DNA of 53,228 nucleotides from Candidatus Dormiibacterota bacterium (GCA_003141695.1 PLNE01000076.1:1-53228); one strand, 5' to 3'. Counted from the stretch's first letter, positions 20,343 through 29,690 are shown. A program made the numbers and translations. Notes: generated by a model not told the origin, from the letters alone.

Positions 20343-22427
20343 GTGAGCATGGACATCGGCCGGACGCTGACGCTGCTGCTGACGATCAGCGGCGGCCTGA
20401 TCGCGCTCGCCCCCCTCTACCTGCTGGTGCTCGCAGTGGCCGCGCTGCTGCACCGCCACGCGGAGCCGGCGCCCGGTCGCGGTGAGAGCCGGATCGCGGT
20501 GCTCGTACCCGCTCACGATGAGGAGCCGTTGATCTCAGGCTGCCTGGCCTCGCTCCGGTCCCAGGACTACCCGGCCGGCCGCTTCCGGCTGGTGGTCATC
20601 GCCGACAATTGCAGCGACGGCACCGCCGACGCGGCCCGAAAGGCGGGCGCCGAGGTGCTGGTTCGCGACGAGCCCGAGCTCCGGGGGAAGGGGCGGGCCC
20701 TGCGCTGGGCGATGGACCGCCTTCTCAGCGAGCTCGACCCGCCCGATGCGATCGCCGTTGTAGACGCCGACTCGACCGCCGATCCGGGCATGCTCCGCGC
20801 CCTCGAGGCCGTCCTGGCCGGCGGCGCGGAGGCGGCCCAGGCCGACTACCTCGTCCTCGACGGCAGCGGGTCGGGGACACCCCTTCGCCAGGCGGCGTTT
20901 CTGCTCTTCCACCGCACCCGCTTCGCGGGAAGGGCGGCGCTGGGCCTTCCCTGCTCCCTCGTCGGCAACGGGATGATGTTCCGGCGCAACCTGCTCGAGC
21001 GGCTGCCCTGGAGCGCATTCAGCGGTGCCGAGGACCTCGAGTACTCGATCGACCTCCGGATCGCAGGTGTCCGGCCCGGCTTTGCGGCGGCGGCTAGCGT
21101 GGCAGGCCCCGCACCCGGCTTTGGAAGGGGCGCCGCCACCCAGCGGATGCGCTGGGAGGGGGGACGCTTCCACGTGGTGAGAACCCGACTGCCCCGCCTC
21201 CTCTGGGCCGCTCTGCGGCACCGCGACGCTTCGCTCGCCGAGGCCTCTCTGGACCTCGCCATCCCCCCTCTCGGGCTGCTGACCATGCTTGCCCTCCTCG
21301 GGGACGCCGCCAGCGTGGCCGCGACGGTCGGCGGGCTGGTTCCCCCGTGGGCGGGTGCCACCTGGTGGGCGGCGTCGCTGCTGCTCACCACCTACGTCTT
21401 CGTCGGCCTGCGCGCCGCGCGAGCCCCGAGCTCCGCCTACCGCGCCCTCCTCCACACCCCCCGGTTCCTCGTCGCCAAGATCGGCACCTACCTCCGGATG
21501 ACACGGGGGCTGGGTGCGGACCGCTGGGAGCGCACGGAGCGGCCGGCGGAGGCGTCGCTCCGGAAGCGCCGGAAGACGGTGGCGAGCAGCGCCCCCGCTC
21601 TTTCGCGGGTCATCATCGGCGGCGTCCCCATCGACACGGTCGACGAGCAGGGGGCCGCCGAGAGGATGATGGCCGCGATCGGGGCGGACGCGCCGCTGCA
21701 GGTGAGCACCGTCAACCTGCAGTTCCTGGTCACCGCGCGGCGCCGGCCGGAGGTGCGGAAGGCCCTCAATGGTGCCGGCCTCAACGTGGCCGATGGCGCT
21801 CCCGTCCTGTGGCTGGCTCGCCTTCTGGGGCATCCCCTCCCGGCCCGTGTGGCCGGAGCGGACCTGGTCCCCACGCTGATGGGTCTCGCCGCCCAGCGTG
21901 GTGCTCGGGTCTTTCTCCTGGGCGGGACGGGGGGGGTGGCCGCAGAGGCTGCCACCCTTCTCGAACGTGCCAACCCCGGTCTCCAGATCACCGGAACCCA
22001 TGAGCCCCCGCCGGCGGCCGTGGACGAGATGGCGGATGACGAGATCCTGAGCCGCGTGGGTGAGGCCGGTGCTGACATCCTGCTGGTCGCGTTCGGCCAT
22101 CCCAAGCAGGACCTCTGGATCGCGCGCAACCTGGACCGTCTCCCGGTGTCAGTGGCCATCGGAGTGGGTGGTACCTTCGACCTGATCGCGGGGCGCTTGC
22201 ATCGGGCCCCCGCCTGGGCTCGTCGGAGCGGATTGGAGTGGCTCTTCCGGCTCGCCCAGGAGCCGCGCCGGCTCGGGCTCCGGTACGCCGCATGCGCCGT
22301 CTGGCTACTGGGCGTGCTCGTGCCCGCCACCGCCTGGCAGCGGCTGGTGGGGGCTCCCAACCGTATCGCCCACGACGCGGCGGAGGCCCGCGCCGCAGAA
22401 CCCGGCCATGAGGCGGCGATCTCGTGA
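20343..22427 (+). CDS. Fusion of a GT2 transferase and a WecG/TagA/CpsF transferase
   Basis: A 694-residue protein combining two glycosyltransferases. The N-terminal half (about 1-400) is a membrane GT2: VLVPAHDEEP, VVIADNCSDGTAD, VVDADSTADP, the GAEDLEYS acceptor motif and a QxxRW motif as QRMRW, then hydrophobic segments. The C-terminal part (about 425-660) is a WecG/TagA/CpsF (GT26) domain: VNLQFLVTARRRPE, ADGAPVLWLARLLG, VFLLGGTGG, AFGHPKQDLWIA and GVGGTFDLIAG. GT26 enzymes add the second sugar to a lipid-linked primer. The fusion therefore joins two consecutive steps in one polypeptide (inference). GTG at 20343 or ATG at 20349 may be the start. The stop overlaps the acyltransferase gene. 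Confidence 0.88.
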   Translation: MSMDIGRTLTLLLTISGGLIALAPLYLLVLAVAALLHRHAEPAPGRGESRIAVLVPAHDEEPLISGCLASLRSQDYPAGRFRLVVIADNCSDGTADAARKAGAEVLVRDEPELRGKGRALRWAMDRLLSELDPPDAIAVVDADSTADPGMLRALEAVLAGGAEAAQADYLVLDGSGSGTPLRQAAFLLFHRTRFAGRAALGLPCSLVGNGMMFRRNLLERLPWSAFSGAEDLEYSIDLRIAGVRPGFAAAASVAGPAPGFGRGAATQRMRWEGGRFHVVRTRLPRLLWAALRHRDASLAEASLDLAIPPLGLLTMLALLGDAASVAATVGGLVPPWAGATWWAASLLLTTYVFVGLRAARAPSSAYRALLHTPRFLVAKIGTYLRMTRGLGADRWERTERPAEASLRKRRKTVASSAPALSRVIIGGVPIDTVDEQGAAERMMAAIGADAPLQVSTVNLQFLVTARRRPEVRKALNGAGLNVADGAPVLWLARLLGHPLPARVAGADLVPTLMGLAAQRGARVFLLGGTGGVAAEAATLLERANPGLQITGTHEPPPAAVDEMADDEILSRVGEAGADILLVAFGHPKQDLWIARNLDRLPVSVAIGVGGTFDLIAGRLHRAPAWARRSGLEWLFRLAQEPRRLGLRYAACAVWLLGVLVPATAWQRLVGAPNRIAHDAAEARAAEPGHEAAIS

Positions 22428-23596
22428 CCCGGACCGGACGGCGGCTCGACGGAGTCGATGGCCTGCGAGCGCTGGCTGCTCTGTGGGTGGTCCTCTTCCA
22501 CATCCGCGCCTTCACCGGGGCCCGCCTGGGACCGTTCGACTTCTTCGTACGCAGCGGATCCACCGGGGTCAGCCTCTTCCTGGTGCTGAGCGGCTTCTGC
22601 CTTTACCTTCCGATCGCACGCGGCGGGGCCGAGAACTTCCGGGTCTGGCGTTTCCTGCGCCGGCGCGCCACCCGACTTCTCCCCGCCTACTACGTCTCAC
22701 TCGCCGTGGTCCTGCTGGTCACCGTCCTTGCGGCCACCCAGCTCGGGCTCACTCCCCTCAGCGTGCCCGGGGTGGCGATCCAGGCGGCAACCCACCTGAC
22801 CATGACTCATTCGCTCTTCCCGAGCACCTTCTACGCCCTGAACGGCGCCTACTGGTCGTTGGGCCTGGAGTGGCAGCTCTACCTCGGACTGCCGCTCCTC
22901 GTCATCGGAGTGCGGCGGTTCGGGCTGGCCCGCACCGTCGCCGCCGTGGTCGTGGTGAACATCGCCTACCGGCTCGGCCTCCAGGTCGCGATCGACGCGC
23001 ACGCGATCGCCGCTGGATCGGGGTTGGCCACCGATGTGCTGCCCAATCTGCTTCCCGGCAGGTGGGCGGAATTCGGCTTCGGCATGGTCGCCGCCAGTCT
23101 GTACGCGACCGGGCGGATCGGCCGGTGGGCGCCGCGGGCCGGGTGGGCCATCCTCGGGCTAGTGCCGCTCACGACGGTCGCGGTGCTGTCCGTGGGCAGC
23201 CCGCTGGAACATCTCCTCTTCGGGGCGGTGTTCTTCCTCCTTCTCTGCGTCGTGGCGGCCGGTGGGAACTGGCTCAGCCGGCTGGTCTCGTGGCGACCTC
23301 TCGCGGCGGTGGGGGTGATGTCATACAGCCTCTACCTGGTTCACCAGCCGATCGTCCGGACTCTGAGCTTCCTTCTCCAGCACACCGGATCGCCACAACT
23401 GGTGTTCCTCGAGGTGCTCCTCTGCGTTCCGGGGATACTGGTCATCGCCTGGCTGCTCTTCGTCGCCGTGGAGCGGCGCACTCTACGTTCCTCAGGAGAC
23501 ACCGAGCCGGGCAGCCCGGAGGCACTCCTCCTCGCACCCCTCCGGTGGACGCGCCGCCGCGGCGGGTCATCGCCGGGAGTGACGGAGGCCGCCTAG
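22424..23596 (+). CDS. Acyltransferase family 3 (OafA-type) membrane protein
   Basis: A 390-residue protein with about ten membrane helices. The family start is typical: RLDGVDGLRALAALWVVLFH with the catalytic-type His, followed by GVSLFLVLSGFCLY and an Arg-rich RFLRRRATRLLPAYY. These enzymes move acetyl or other acyl groups across the membrane onto sugars of exported polysaccharides. The GTG start overlaps the stop of the GT2-WecG fusion (GTGA), so the modification is probably part of the same polymer pathway. The tail after residue 345 is polar. The acyl donor and acceptor are not known. Confidence 0.88.
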   Translation: MTRTGRRLDGVDGLRALAALWVVLFHIRAFTGARLGPFDFFVRSGSTGVSLFLVLSGFCLYLPIARGGAENFRVWRFLRRRATRLLPAYYVSLAVVLLVTVLAATQLGLTPLSVPGVAIQAATHLTMTHSLFPSTFYALNGAYWSLGLEWQLYLGLPLLVIGVRRFGLARTVAAVVVVNIAYRLGLQVAIDAHAIAAGSGLATDVLPNLLPGRWAEFGFGMVAASLYATGRIGRWAPRAGWAILGLVPLTTVAVLSVGSPLEHLLFGAVFFLLLCVVAAGGNWLSRLVSWRPLAAVGVMSYSLYLVHQPIVRTLSFLLQHTGSPQLVFLEVLLCVPGILVIAWLLFVAVERRTLRSSGDTEPGSPEALLLAPLRWTRRRGGSSPGVTEAA

Positions 23597-23861
23597 CCTG
23601 CTTCAGGCGGCGACGGCGCGGGCGCAGCCGGGCGCAGGCCGGACGCCACAAGGCGCGGGTCGGCTCCGTGCCAAGACACCGCCGTTGGACTTCCTACTGC
23701 TCGTGGCGTCCCCGAGGATGAGGCCATCGCGCCGTCTGGTGGGAAGTTGGAGGATGGCGGCGCGGACAGCGTGGGAGGCCCGGTCTCGTAGGGACATTCG
23801 CCCAGCGTCTGAGCGGAGAGTTCCCATCGCGTCACGATCCGGTGGCGTGCAGGATTTATAC

Positions 23862-25388
23862 ATGCTCACCGACGACAGGTTCACCGACGAAGAGGTGTCG
23901 CTGACCGGCGTCAGAGTGTCGACTCGATACCCGGCGCTGCGGCTCACCGTCCTTCCCGGGGAGATGTCGGACGGAAGCCCCACCCGGCAGATCGCCACCG
24001 CGCGCTGGCGCGCCTCCCTTATCGGATGCGATCTGCTCGCCGCCGTAGGCGCCACCCTCCTGGCCGTGGTCGGCCGGTTTGGGGTGACTCAGCCGCTCGG
24101 ACCCACGGCGCCCTACGTCGCCCTCGTCGGCGTGGGTCCTCTGGTCTGGGTCGCTCTGCTGCTGACGACCGGCACATACCAGGAGCGGCGGATCGGTACC
24201 GGCACGGCCGAGTTTGGCCGTATCGCCAACGCCGGGCTGTGGATGTTGGCGGCACTGGTCGCCGGATCCTATCTGACCCACAGTGAGCTGTCGCGCGAGG
24301 TGACCGCGGTCGCCGTCCTGGCGATGACCTGCTTGAGTCTGGGAACGCACATCGCCGGACGGCTGCTCCTGCACCGGCGCATCCGCGTCGGCGGGGCGAT
24401 CCACCGTGTGATCGTGCTCGGCTCCGAGACCGAAGCGCGAGGACTCGTCGACCACATCACACGGCTACCCAATGCCGGGCTCAAGGTGGCAGGCGTCTTC
24501 ATGGTCGAGGGTGCGGATCGCGGGAAGGGTTCGGCCTTTGGGTTGGTGTGCCCAGTCGACGAGGTCATCCAGACGGCCCGAGATGCCGGCGCCGACACCG
24601 TCGCGGTCGCCGGCTCGGGAGTCCTGAGCGGCGCCGATCTCCGCCGCCTCTCCTGGGACCTCGAGGGCACCGGCATCCGGCTGCTCCTCGCCCCGGACGT
24701 CACCGAGCTCGCCGGCCCCCGGCTGGTGGTCCGCCCGGTGGGCGGGCTGCCCCTGCTCGATGTCAAGGAGGCCAGCTTCACGGCCACCAGCTGGGCGCTC
24801 AAGTCGTCCCTCGATCGCGTGGTGGCCGTCGCCCTCTGCATCGTGCTGTCCCCCATCCTGGCCGGCATCGCCCTGGCGGTTCGCGTGAGCAGCCCTGGTC
24901 CCGTCCTCTTCCGCCAGAAGCGAGTGGGTCGGCACGGCCAGGAATTCACCCTCCTCAAGTTCCGGACGATGTACCAGGGCGCCCACCAGCAGCGAGACGC
25001 GCTGCTCGCCCACAACGACCACGACGGCGTCCTCTTCAAGATCCGGAAGGATCCGCGGATCACCCCGATCGGACGCTTCCTCCGCCGCTACTCGCTGGAC
25101 GAGCTGCCTCAGATCTGGAATGTCCTCACCGGCACGATGTCGCTGATCGGACCCCGTCCACCGCTGCAGTCGGAGGTCGACGCCTACCCGGCCGACCTGC
25201 GGCGCCGGCGCCTCCTGGTCAAGCCCGGAATGACCGGGCTCTGGCAGGTGAGCGGCCGTTCGGACCTCTCCTGGGAGGAGACGATCCGGCTCGACCTCGA
25301 GTACGTGGAGAACTGGTCGGTGCTGCTCGACGCAGCCGTGGTCTGGAAGACATTCCGAGCCGTGACCTCGGGTCGCGGCGCGTACTGA
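23862..25388 (+). CDS. Undecaprenyl-phosphate sugar phosphotransferase (WbaP/ExoY type)
   Basis: A 508-residue polyprenyl glycosylphosphotransferase that would start the repeat unit by placing a sugar-1-phosphate on undecaprenyl phosphate. The N-terminal part has about four membrane helices and a nucleotide-binding-like region (HRVIVLGSETEARGLV). The catalytic C-terminal domain carries FRQKRVGRHGQEFTLLKFRT (the family block), SLDELPQIWNVLTG, SLIGPRPP and KPGMTGLWQVSGR. The ATG at 23862 is chosen because it gives normal family length and has AGGA nearby; the frame is open to 23685. The 265 bases upstream hold no gene. It is the only priming transferase in the window, so central to the pathway. 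Confidence 0.92.
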   Translation: MLTDDRFTDEEVSLTGVRVSTRYPALRLTVLPGEMSDGSPTRQIATARWRASLIGCDLLAAVGATLLAVVGRFGVTQPLGPTAPYVALVGVGPLVWVALLLTTGTYQERRIGTGTAEFGRIANAGLWMLAALVAGSYLTHSELSREVTAVAVLAMTCLSLGTHIAGRLLLHRRIRVGGAIHRVIVLGSETEARGLVDHITRLPNAGLKVAGVFMVEGADRGKGSAFGLVCPVDEVIQTARDAGADTVAVAGSGVLSGADLRRLSWDLEGTGIRLLLAPDVTELAGPRLVVRPVGGLPLLDVKEASFTATSWALKSSLDRVVAVALCIVLSPILAGIALAVRVSSPGPVLFRQKRVGRHGQEFTLLKFRTMYQGAHQQRDALLAHNDHDGVLFKIRKDPRITPIGRFLRRYSLDELPQIWNVLTGTMSLIGPRPPLQSEVDAYPADLRRRRLLVKPGMTGLWQVSGRSDLSWEETIRLDLEYVENWSVLLDAAVVWKTFRAVTSGRGAY

Positions 25389-25389
25389 G

Positions 25390-26052
25390 CTGCCCGGCGC
25401 GATCCGCTCCCCGACCCGGGATCTCGCCCGCGCCATCCAGCGCCCCCGTGTCGACATCGTCATCGCCGGCGACAGCCTCACCGCCGGCATGCACGCGTCG
25501 GACCGCCGCCGCAGCTATCCCGCCCTGGTCGTGGCGTCCCTCACAGCAGCCGCCGGTGGGCCGGCGTCGGCGCACGTCGCGGGCCTCCCCGGCGGGCGGG
25601 TCCAGGACCTCCTCCGGCGGCGCCCCCCGGTCGGCCGCCGGCTCGTCGTGGTCGAACTGGGCACCAATGACTGGGTTGGATACCGGCCGAGCGGGCCCTG
25701 GAGGGCCACGCCGCTGGCGGAGTTCCGAGGGTTGTACGCCCGTCTGGTGCAGCGCCTGGTGGGCCGGGGGACGCCGATGCTGATCTGCCTGGGGGTCTGG
25801 GGACCGTCAGGGGGATGCAGCGAGGTCGGCGCGGCCCTTGACGGCTTCGACAGGGTGATCGCCGCGGAGTGCGGAGCTCGAGGCGGGCGGTTCGTGCCGC
25901 TCTCCGCCATTCACGACGACCCGGACGCGCGCGGTCCCGCGGGGCGGTCGACGCCATTCGGGGTGTCCGACGAGACGCACTCCAACGATCGGGGTCACGC
26001 CCTCATCGCCGGCCTGGTTGCGGCGGCGGCTAGCGCGCGGGCAGCGTCCTGA
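25390..26052 (+). CDS. SGNH/GDSL-type hydrolase with a non-standard start
   Basis: A lipase/acylhydrolase-like protein of about 220 residues. Block I GDSLTAG is encoded at 25471-25488, block III is ELGTNDW, and the catalytic Asp/His block is DETHSNDRGH. The first ATG (25489) falls after block I and would remove the catalytic Ser, so the gene must start earlier. In that frame the nearest upstream stop is at 25363, and no ATG, GTG or TTG occurs between it and block I. CTG at 25390, one base after the WbaP stop, is the best candidate and would be translationally coupled. A sequencing error is the alternative. The role may be esterase trimming of acylated polymer. It overlaps the convergent GT9 gene by 23 bases. 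Confidence 0.72.
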   Translation: MPGAIRSPTRDLARAIQRPRVDIVIAGDSLTAGMHASDRRRSYPALVVASLTAAAGGPASAHVAGLPGGRVQDLLRRRPPVGRRLVVVELGTNDWVGYRPSGPWRATPLAEFRGLYARLVQRLVGRGTPMLICLGVWGPSGGCSEVGAALDGFDRVIAAECGARGGRFVPLSAIHDDPDARGPAGRSTPFGVSDETHSNDRGHALIAGLVAAAASARAAS

Positions 26053-27226
26053 GCATCCCCAGGGCGGCACGCGAGACCTCGGCGGCGCTCAGCTGCGCGA
26101 GCCCGCCGACTCCACGGCAGATCGGTGACTCGCACCCTGAGAGCACCCCCCAACGGCCCAGCTCGCACCAGCTCCCCCCCGCCCGGATTCCGCCCGGCTG
26201 GAGCACCCGGCGAGCCGCGCTCGGCTCCATCCCGGTTAGGCGGCCGTCCTCCGGCCCGAGAAGCACCAGGCTCGGCGTACCGACGGCGCCGGCCACCGAC
26301 GACGCCGCGCTGTTAACACAGATCAGGAGATCGAGGCGCCGAACCACCTCGACCAGCTCGCCGAAGCTGGTCCGCCCCACCGCCCGGATCGGAGCGACGG
26401 GCAGCTCGGCAGAGACCTCCTCCTGGAGGGCCAGCTCGTTGGCCGACCCGGTGAGGATGATGGTCGCGCCGATCTCCCGCTGCAGGGTCGCAGCGACCGC
26501 TGCGAAGCGGTCCGGCAACCACTGCTGGCAGGACCAGTCTGCGCCGGCGTGGATCCCGACCAGGGGCCGGCGCGTCCCGGCGATCAGGCGTCCGGCGGCT
26601 GCGATCTCCGCTGGCGACGGCCAGAGCTCCACGGGGCCGCCGTCATCGCTGATCCCCACCGCCGCCAACACCCGAGCGTTCTCCCGCCGCGACGACTCGA
26701 CGGAGGCGGCGGGAGCCGCGGCGTGCGTATACCCGTCCGAGCCATCGCTGACCCCGGCGCGGATCCGCGATCCGACAGCCCCGGCGAGGCGGCGCATGGG
26801 CCTGTTGCTGCGGTGCAGCACCAGAGTGGCGTCGTACCGGCGCCGCCTCAGCCTCAGGCTCAGGGCGGTGACCACCGCCCCCTTCTCGACGCGGCCGAGC
26901 GACGTTCCCTTGTGCTGGAAGTCCCTCCATTCGATCACCGCATCGACATAGGGGCAGTGGCTGAGCACGGGACGGGCGCTGCGCAGCGCCAGCACGTCGA
27001 GGCGCGCCCCGGGCAGCGCCGCGCGGAGGCTGCGGAGAGCCGGTGTCGCAGCCATGGTGTCGCTGAGATGGCCGTACACGACGACCAGCAAACTCCGGCA
27101 GTCGGAGAGACAATCCACCTGGGGGGGAAGGAGAACCTCCGCTGCCGCGTCTGCAGGCCCGGCCGTGACGGCCATGCTCAGAGCGTGCCACACCGCGAGG
27201 TGCTCACTCCATAGGCGAGATGGCAC
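26030..27226 (-). CDS. GT9-family glycosyltransferase (heptosyltransferase-like)
   Basis: A 398-residue protein from GTG, with AGAGGA upstream. Its two-domain GT-B pattern fits GT9: an N-terminal VVVYGHLSDTMAATPALRSL (the family's usual R-x-G-D-x-L replaced by YGHLSD), then VGIHAGADWSCQQWLPDRFA, ILTGSANE and DLLICVNSAASSVAGAVGTP. GT9 enzymes move heptoses in lipopolysaccharide and related sugars in other glycans. In a lineage without visible outer-membrane genes it probably serves the surface polysaccharide (inference). It is last in a minus-strand operon starting near 32871. It converges with, and slightly overlaps, the SGNH gene. Confidence 0.82.
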   Translation of the reverse strand: MPSRLWSEHLAVWHALSMAVTAGPADAAAEVLLPPQVDCLSDCRSLLVVVYGHLSDTMAATPALRSLRAALPGARLDVLALRSARPVLSHCPYVDAVIEWRDFQHKGTSLGRVEKGAVVTALSLRLRRRRYDATLVLHRSNRPMRRLAGAVGSRIRAGVSDGSDGYTHAAAPAASVESSRRENARVLAAVGISDDGGPVELWPSPAEIAAAGRLIAGTRRPLVGIHAGADWSCQQWLPDRFAAVAATLQREIGATIILTGSANELALQEEVSAELPVAPIRAVGRTSFGELVEVVRRLDLLICVNSAASSVAGAVGTPSLVLLGPEDGRLTGMEPSAARRVLQPGGIRAGGSWCELGRWGVLSGCESPICRGVGGLAQLSAAEVSRAALGMLRTLPAR

Positions 27227-27284
27227 CGAGGATGTCCTCTATCGCCCATGCCCGCTGGGGCAAGGCCCGGAGGGGCGCTGCCGC

Positions 27285-29264
27285 TCATGCCGACGGCAGG
27301 GACTCCACGAGCCCCATGCCGGCGAGCAGCCGAGCATAGCGAGAGGCGGTTCGAGGGGTCACGTTGATGAGCCGCCCCGACGAGCCGCCTTCGGCCACCC
27401 ACCGGCACATCGCGAAGAGAGCGGATCCTCGAGACCAGATCGGACCGCTGAAGGCCCAGAGGCAGGTGTCGAGGGTGCCGATCAGCCAACCGGGGTGCCC
27501 GCCCCGGAGCAGGCGCCGTTCGGCTCGGCGGAGGTCGGAGAGGTCGTTCACCGTGATGAAGGGAGTCCACCCATCCCAGCGGCCGGCGGTGTAAGTCATG
27601 GCGGTCAGTCCCCCGATGTCGACGACCGCCCGCGGCGGCCCTCCAAAGGCGGCGCAGGTGAAGGCGTACTCGAAGCCCGCCTCGCGCACCGCCTCGAGCA
27701 CCCCGCGCCCTGGCGCTCCGGGCTGGAACTCGGTGAAGGGGCGGATCGGCTCGAAGAGGCGTCGCGCGGGGCTGTCGCGTACGAGTGCCCGCAGCGACCT
27801 CCCACCGCTCAGGTTGGCTGCGCCCTCAAACGAGGACCCGAGAGGGCGGGGGTGGTAACGCACCCGCACATAGGGCGGTCCCGCCCCGACCGCCACCCGC
27901 CGGGGCGACTGCGGCACGAGGGGAGCATCCATCACCGGCCACCACCCGAGTGGCGCGTTCTCCCGGCCGCCGAGCCGCTCGGCGACCTCGGCGACGCTGC
28001 GGCGAAGCGTCGCCGAGAAACGGTCCAGGGGCGCCTCCGACTCGATCATCGCCCCACACCCGGCGCTCGCGAGCAGGAGCTCGACATGGGGTGCCAGACC
28101 CCCGAGATGGCGCGGTAGACGGGTCAGGGTGAGGGGGGGGCAGGACATCTGAGCGAAGCTCGCGGTGGTGAGCACCAGCCCGGCCGCGAGCGAGGTGAGG
28201 CCGAGCACGTCGGCCAGGGCGTGGAGGCTCTCGAGCTCCCGAGCCATCCCGGTCCAGAAGAGGAGTGTGGTGAGGACGCGGCCCTCGCGGGCCCAGGCGC
28301 GAAGCTGTCGATCGCTCGGCTCGACGGGCGAAGCCATGGCCGGCCAGGGAGCGGGCGCTTCGGCGAGCACGGGGAAGGGTGGCCTCCCCGGATCGACCAA
28401 TTGAAACGCGGTCCCCAGCCGCGAGAGGGCCAGGAAGTCGCGGTCGTCGTGCTGGCGGCCATGGACGGCGTCCACCTGGCGGAGCGGCTCGGCAAGACGC
28501 TCCACCACCTCGGTCTGCGGCGAGCCGTGAATCCCCACCCAGCCCCGTCGGACCGCGGTCGGGACCCATCTCCCCACCAGCTCGGGATCCCCGAGGAGGA
28601 AGCCGCGACGATGCACCGCCCAGCGCTCCGCCATCCAGATGGTCTCGGTCGCGACCGATAGCGTCGGCTGCGGCCGCAGCTCGGTGGCCCCCTCGAGCGG
28701 CGGGCCGGCGAGCCAGAGCGTCTCGACCTCCCTCCCCTGGCTCAATGGACGCAGCTCATCCTCATCCCGCTCCGCGACCGCCAGCAACCGCCGGTGGACG
28801 ACCTCGGGGAAGGCGAAGGCGCCGAGCCCGGCGCCGGGTGCACGGCCCCGGCCCACGACGAGCAGGGTGCCCGGCATCCTCTCCGAGCTGGCGGCGAAGA
28901 CCTCCCCATAGAACTGGACCACCTCCGCACTGCGGGAGCGAAACCGGACCCCGAGCTCATCGAGGGTCGGGGTCAGCACGGACGGGCCCAGCGATGCGGC
29001 CTCGACATCGAATCGCCCGAGCACGAGAAGGAGTTGCTCGAGGTGGTGAGCGCCGGTGAAGGTTCCGCCACGCATGTCGTTGGGATCGCCGCCGAGGGGG
29101 GTCCCACCGCCGTAGTGGCTGCCCGTGGGCCGGGCGTCGAAGTAGCACTCGAACAGCTTGCCCTCGGCCTCGGCCAGCCAGGCCAGGGTCGCGCAGACGG
29201 CGTCGCGGTCCGGGTGGTCGGCGGGGGCGAGGAAGAGGAGCAGCGGTGGCCGGTGACGCGGCAT
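27285..29264 (-). CDS. Unknown 659-residue protein in the glycosyltransferase operon
   Basis: I do not recognise this protein. It has no signal peptide and no clear membrane helix. It opens with PPLLLFLAPADHPDRDAV. Conserved-looking features include CYFDARPTGSHYGGGTP near residue 40, several CxxP and AGCGAM segments in the middle, and a C-terminal section beginning EAGFEYAFTCAAFGG near residue 540, faintly like the last strand of polysaccharide-deacetylase (NodB) domains, though no NodB metal motif is visible. It lies between a 138-residue unknown protein (9 bases upstream) and GT9 (58 bases downstream) in a minus-strand operon with GT4, GT2 and a methyltransferase. A role in sugar-polymer assembly is inferred from context only. 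Confidence 0.7.
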   Translation of the reverse strand: MPRHRPPLLLFLAPADHPDRDAVCATLAWLAEAEGKLFECYFDARPTGSHYGGGTPLGGDPNDMRGGTFTGAHHLEQLLLVLGRFDVEAASLGPSVLTPTLDELGVRFRSRSAEVVQFYGEVFAASSERMPGTLLVVGRGRAPGAGLGAFAFPEVVHRRLLAVAERDEDELRPLSQGREVETLWLAGPPLEGATELRPQPTLSVATETIWMAERWAVHRRGFLLGDPELVGRWVPTAVRRGWVGIHGSPQTEVVERLAEPLRQVDAVHGRQHDDRDFLALSRLGTAFQLVDPGRPPFPVLAEAPAPWPAMASPVEPSDRQLRAWAREGRVLTTLLFWTGMARELESLHALADVLGLTSLAAGLVLTTASFAQMSCPPLTLTRLPRHLGGLAPHVELLLASAGCGAMIESEAPLDRFSATLRRSVAEVAERLGGRENAPLGWWPVMDAPLVPQSPRRVAVGAGPPYVRVRYHPRPLGSSFEGAANLSGGRSLRALVRDSPARRLFEPIRPFTEFQPGAPGRGVLEAVREAGFEYAFTCAAFGGPPRAVVDIGGLTAMTYTAGRWDGWTPFITVNDLSDLRRAERRLLRGGHPGWLIGTLDTCLWAFSGPIWSRGSALFAMCRWVAEGGSSGRLINVTPRTASRYARLLAGMGLVESLPSA

Positions 29265-29273
29265 CAGCAGAGG

Positions 29274-29690
29274 CTAGACGTCATGCCAGGACCTGGGTCG
29301 CCGACGCCTGGCCGCACTCTCCGCCAGGCAGCGCTCGATCAGATCGCGCGGGGGGCTGTGGAGGTCGGGAACGGCACGAACACGGGCCAGGTCGAGTCGC
29401 CACCGTCCGGCAAAGCGGATGCCGGTAGCGCGATCCGGGACCAAGAGGAGGGCGGAACGCCGAGCCTGGCGCCGCTCCAGCCAAGAGCGAGGCCAGCCCC
29501 GCCCGAGGTGAACGGCCTCCGGGTCGAGGAGGCTGACGAGCCTCCGGCTGACGGAGCCGCTGAGTAGGCCGGCGGAGCCACCGGCGACGGGAACCACCAG
29601 AGGATCATGGCCGGACGCCGTCGCTGACAACCGAAAGGCCACGGCGCGGCGGAAGCCGCCGCGGTCAGCCTCAGGGGCGGAGCGGGACAT
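29274..29690 (-). CDS. Small unknown protein (138 residues) overlapping the GT2 gene
   Basis: An open frame of 138 residues starting at the ATG at 29690, overlapping the last 20 bases of the GT2 gene and ending 9 bases before the 659-residue unknown gene. It is Arg-rich with one weakly hydrophobic stretch (VVPVAGGSAGLLSG) and no domain I can name. Tight packing between two operon members supports coding. The frame also runs upstream to 29960 inside the GT2 gene, but that part is a shadow. Alternatively it could be a decayed end of a former gene. Confidence 0.5.
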   Translation of the reverse strand: MSRSAPEADRGGFRRAVAFRLSATASGHDPLVVPVAGGSAGLLSGSVSRRLVSLLDPEAVHLGRGWPRSWLERRQARRSALLLVPDRATGIRFAGRWRLDLARVRAVPDLHSPPRDLIERCLAESAARRRRPRSWHDV

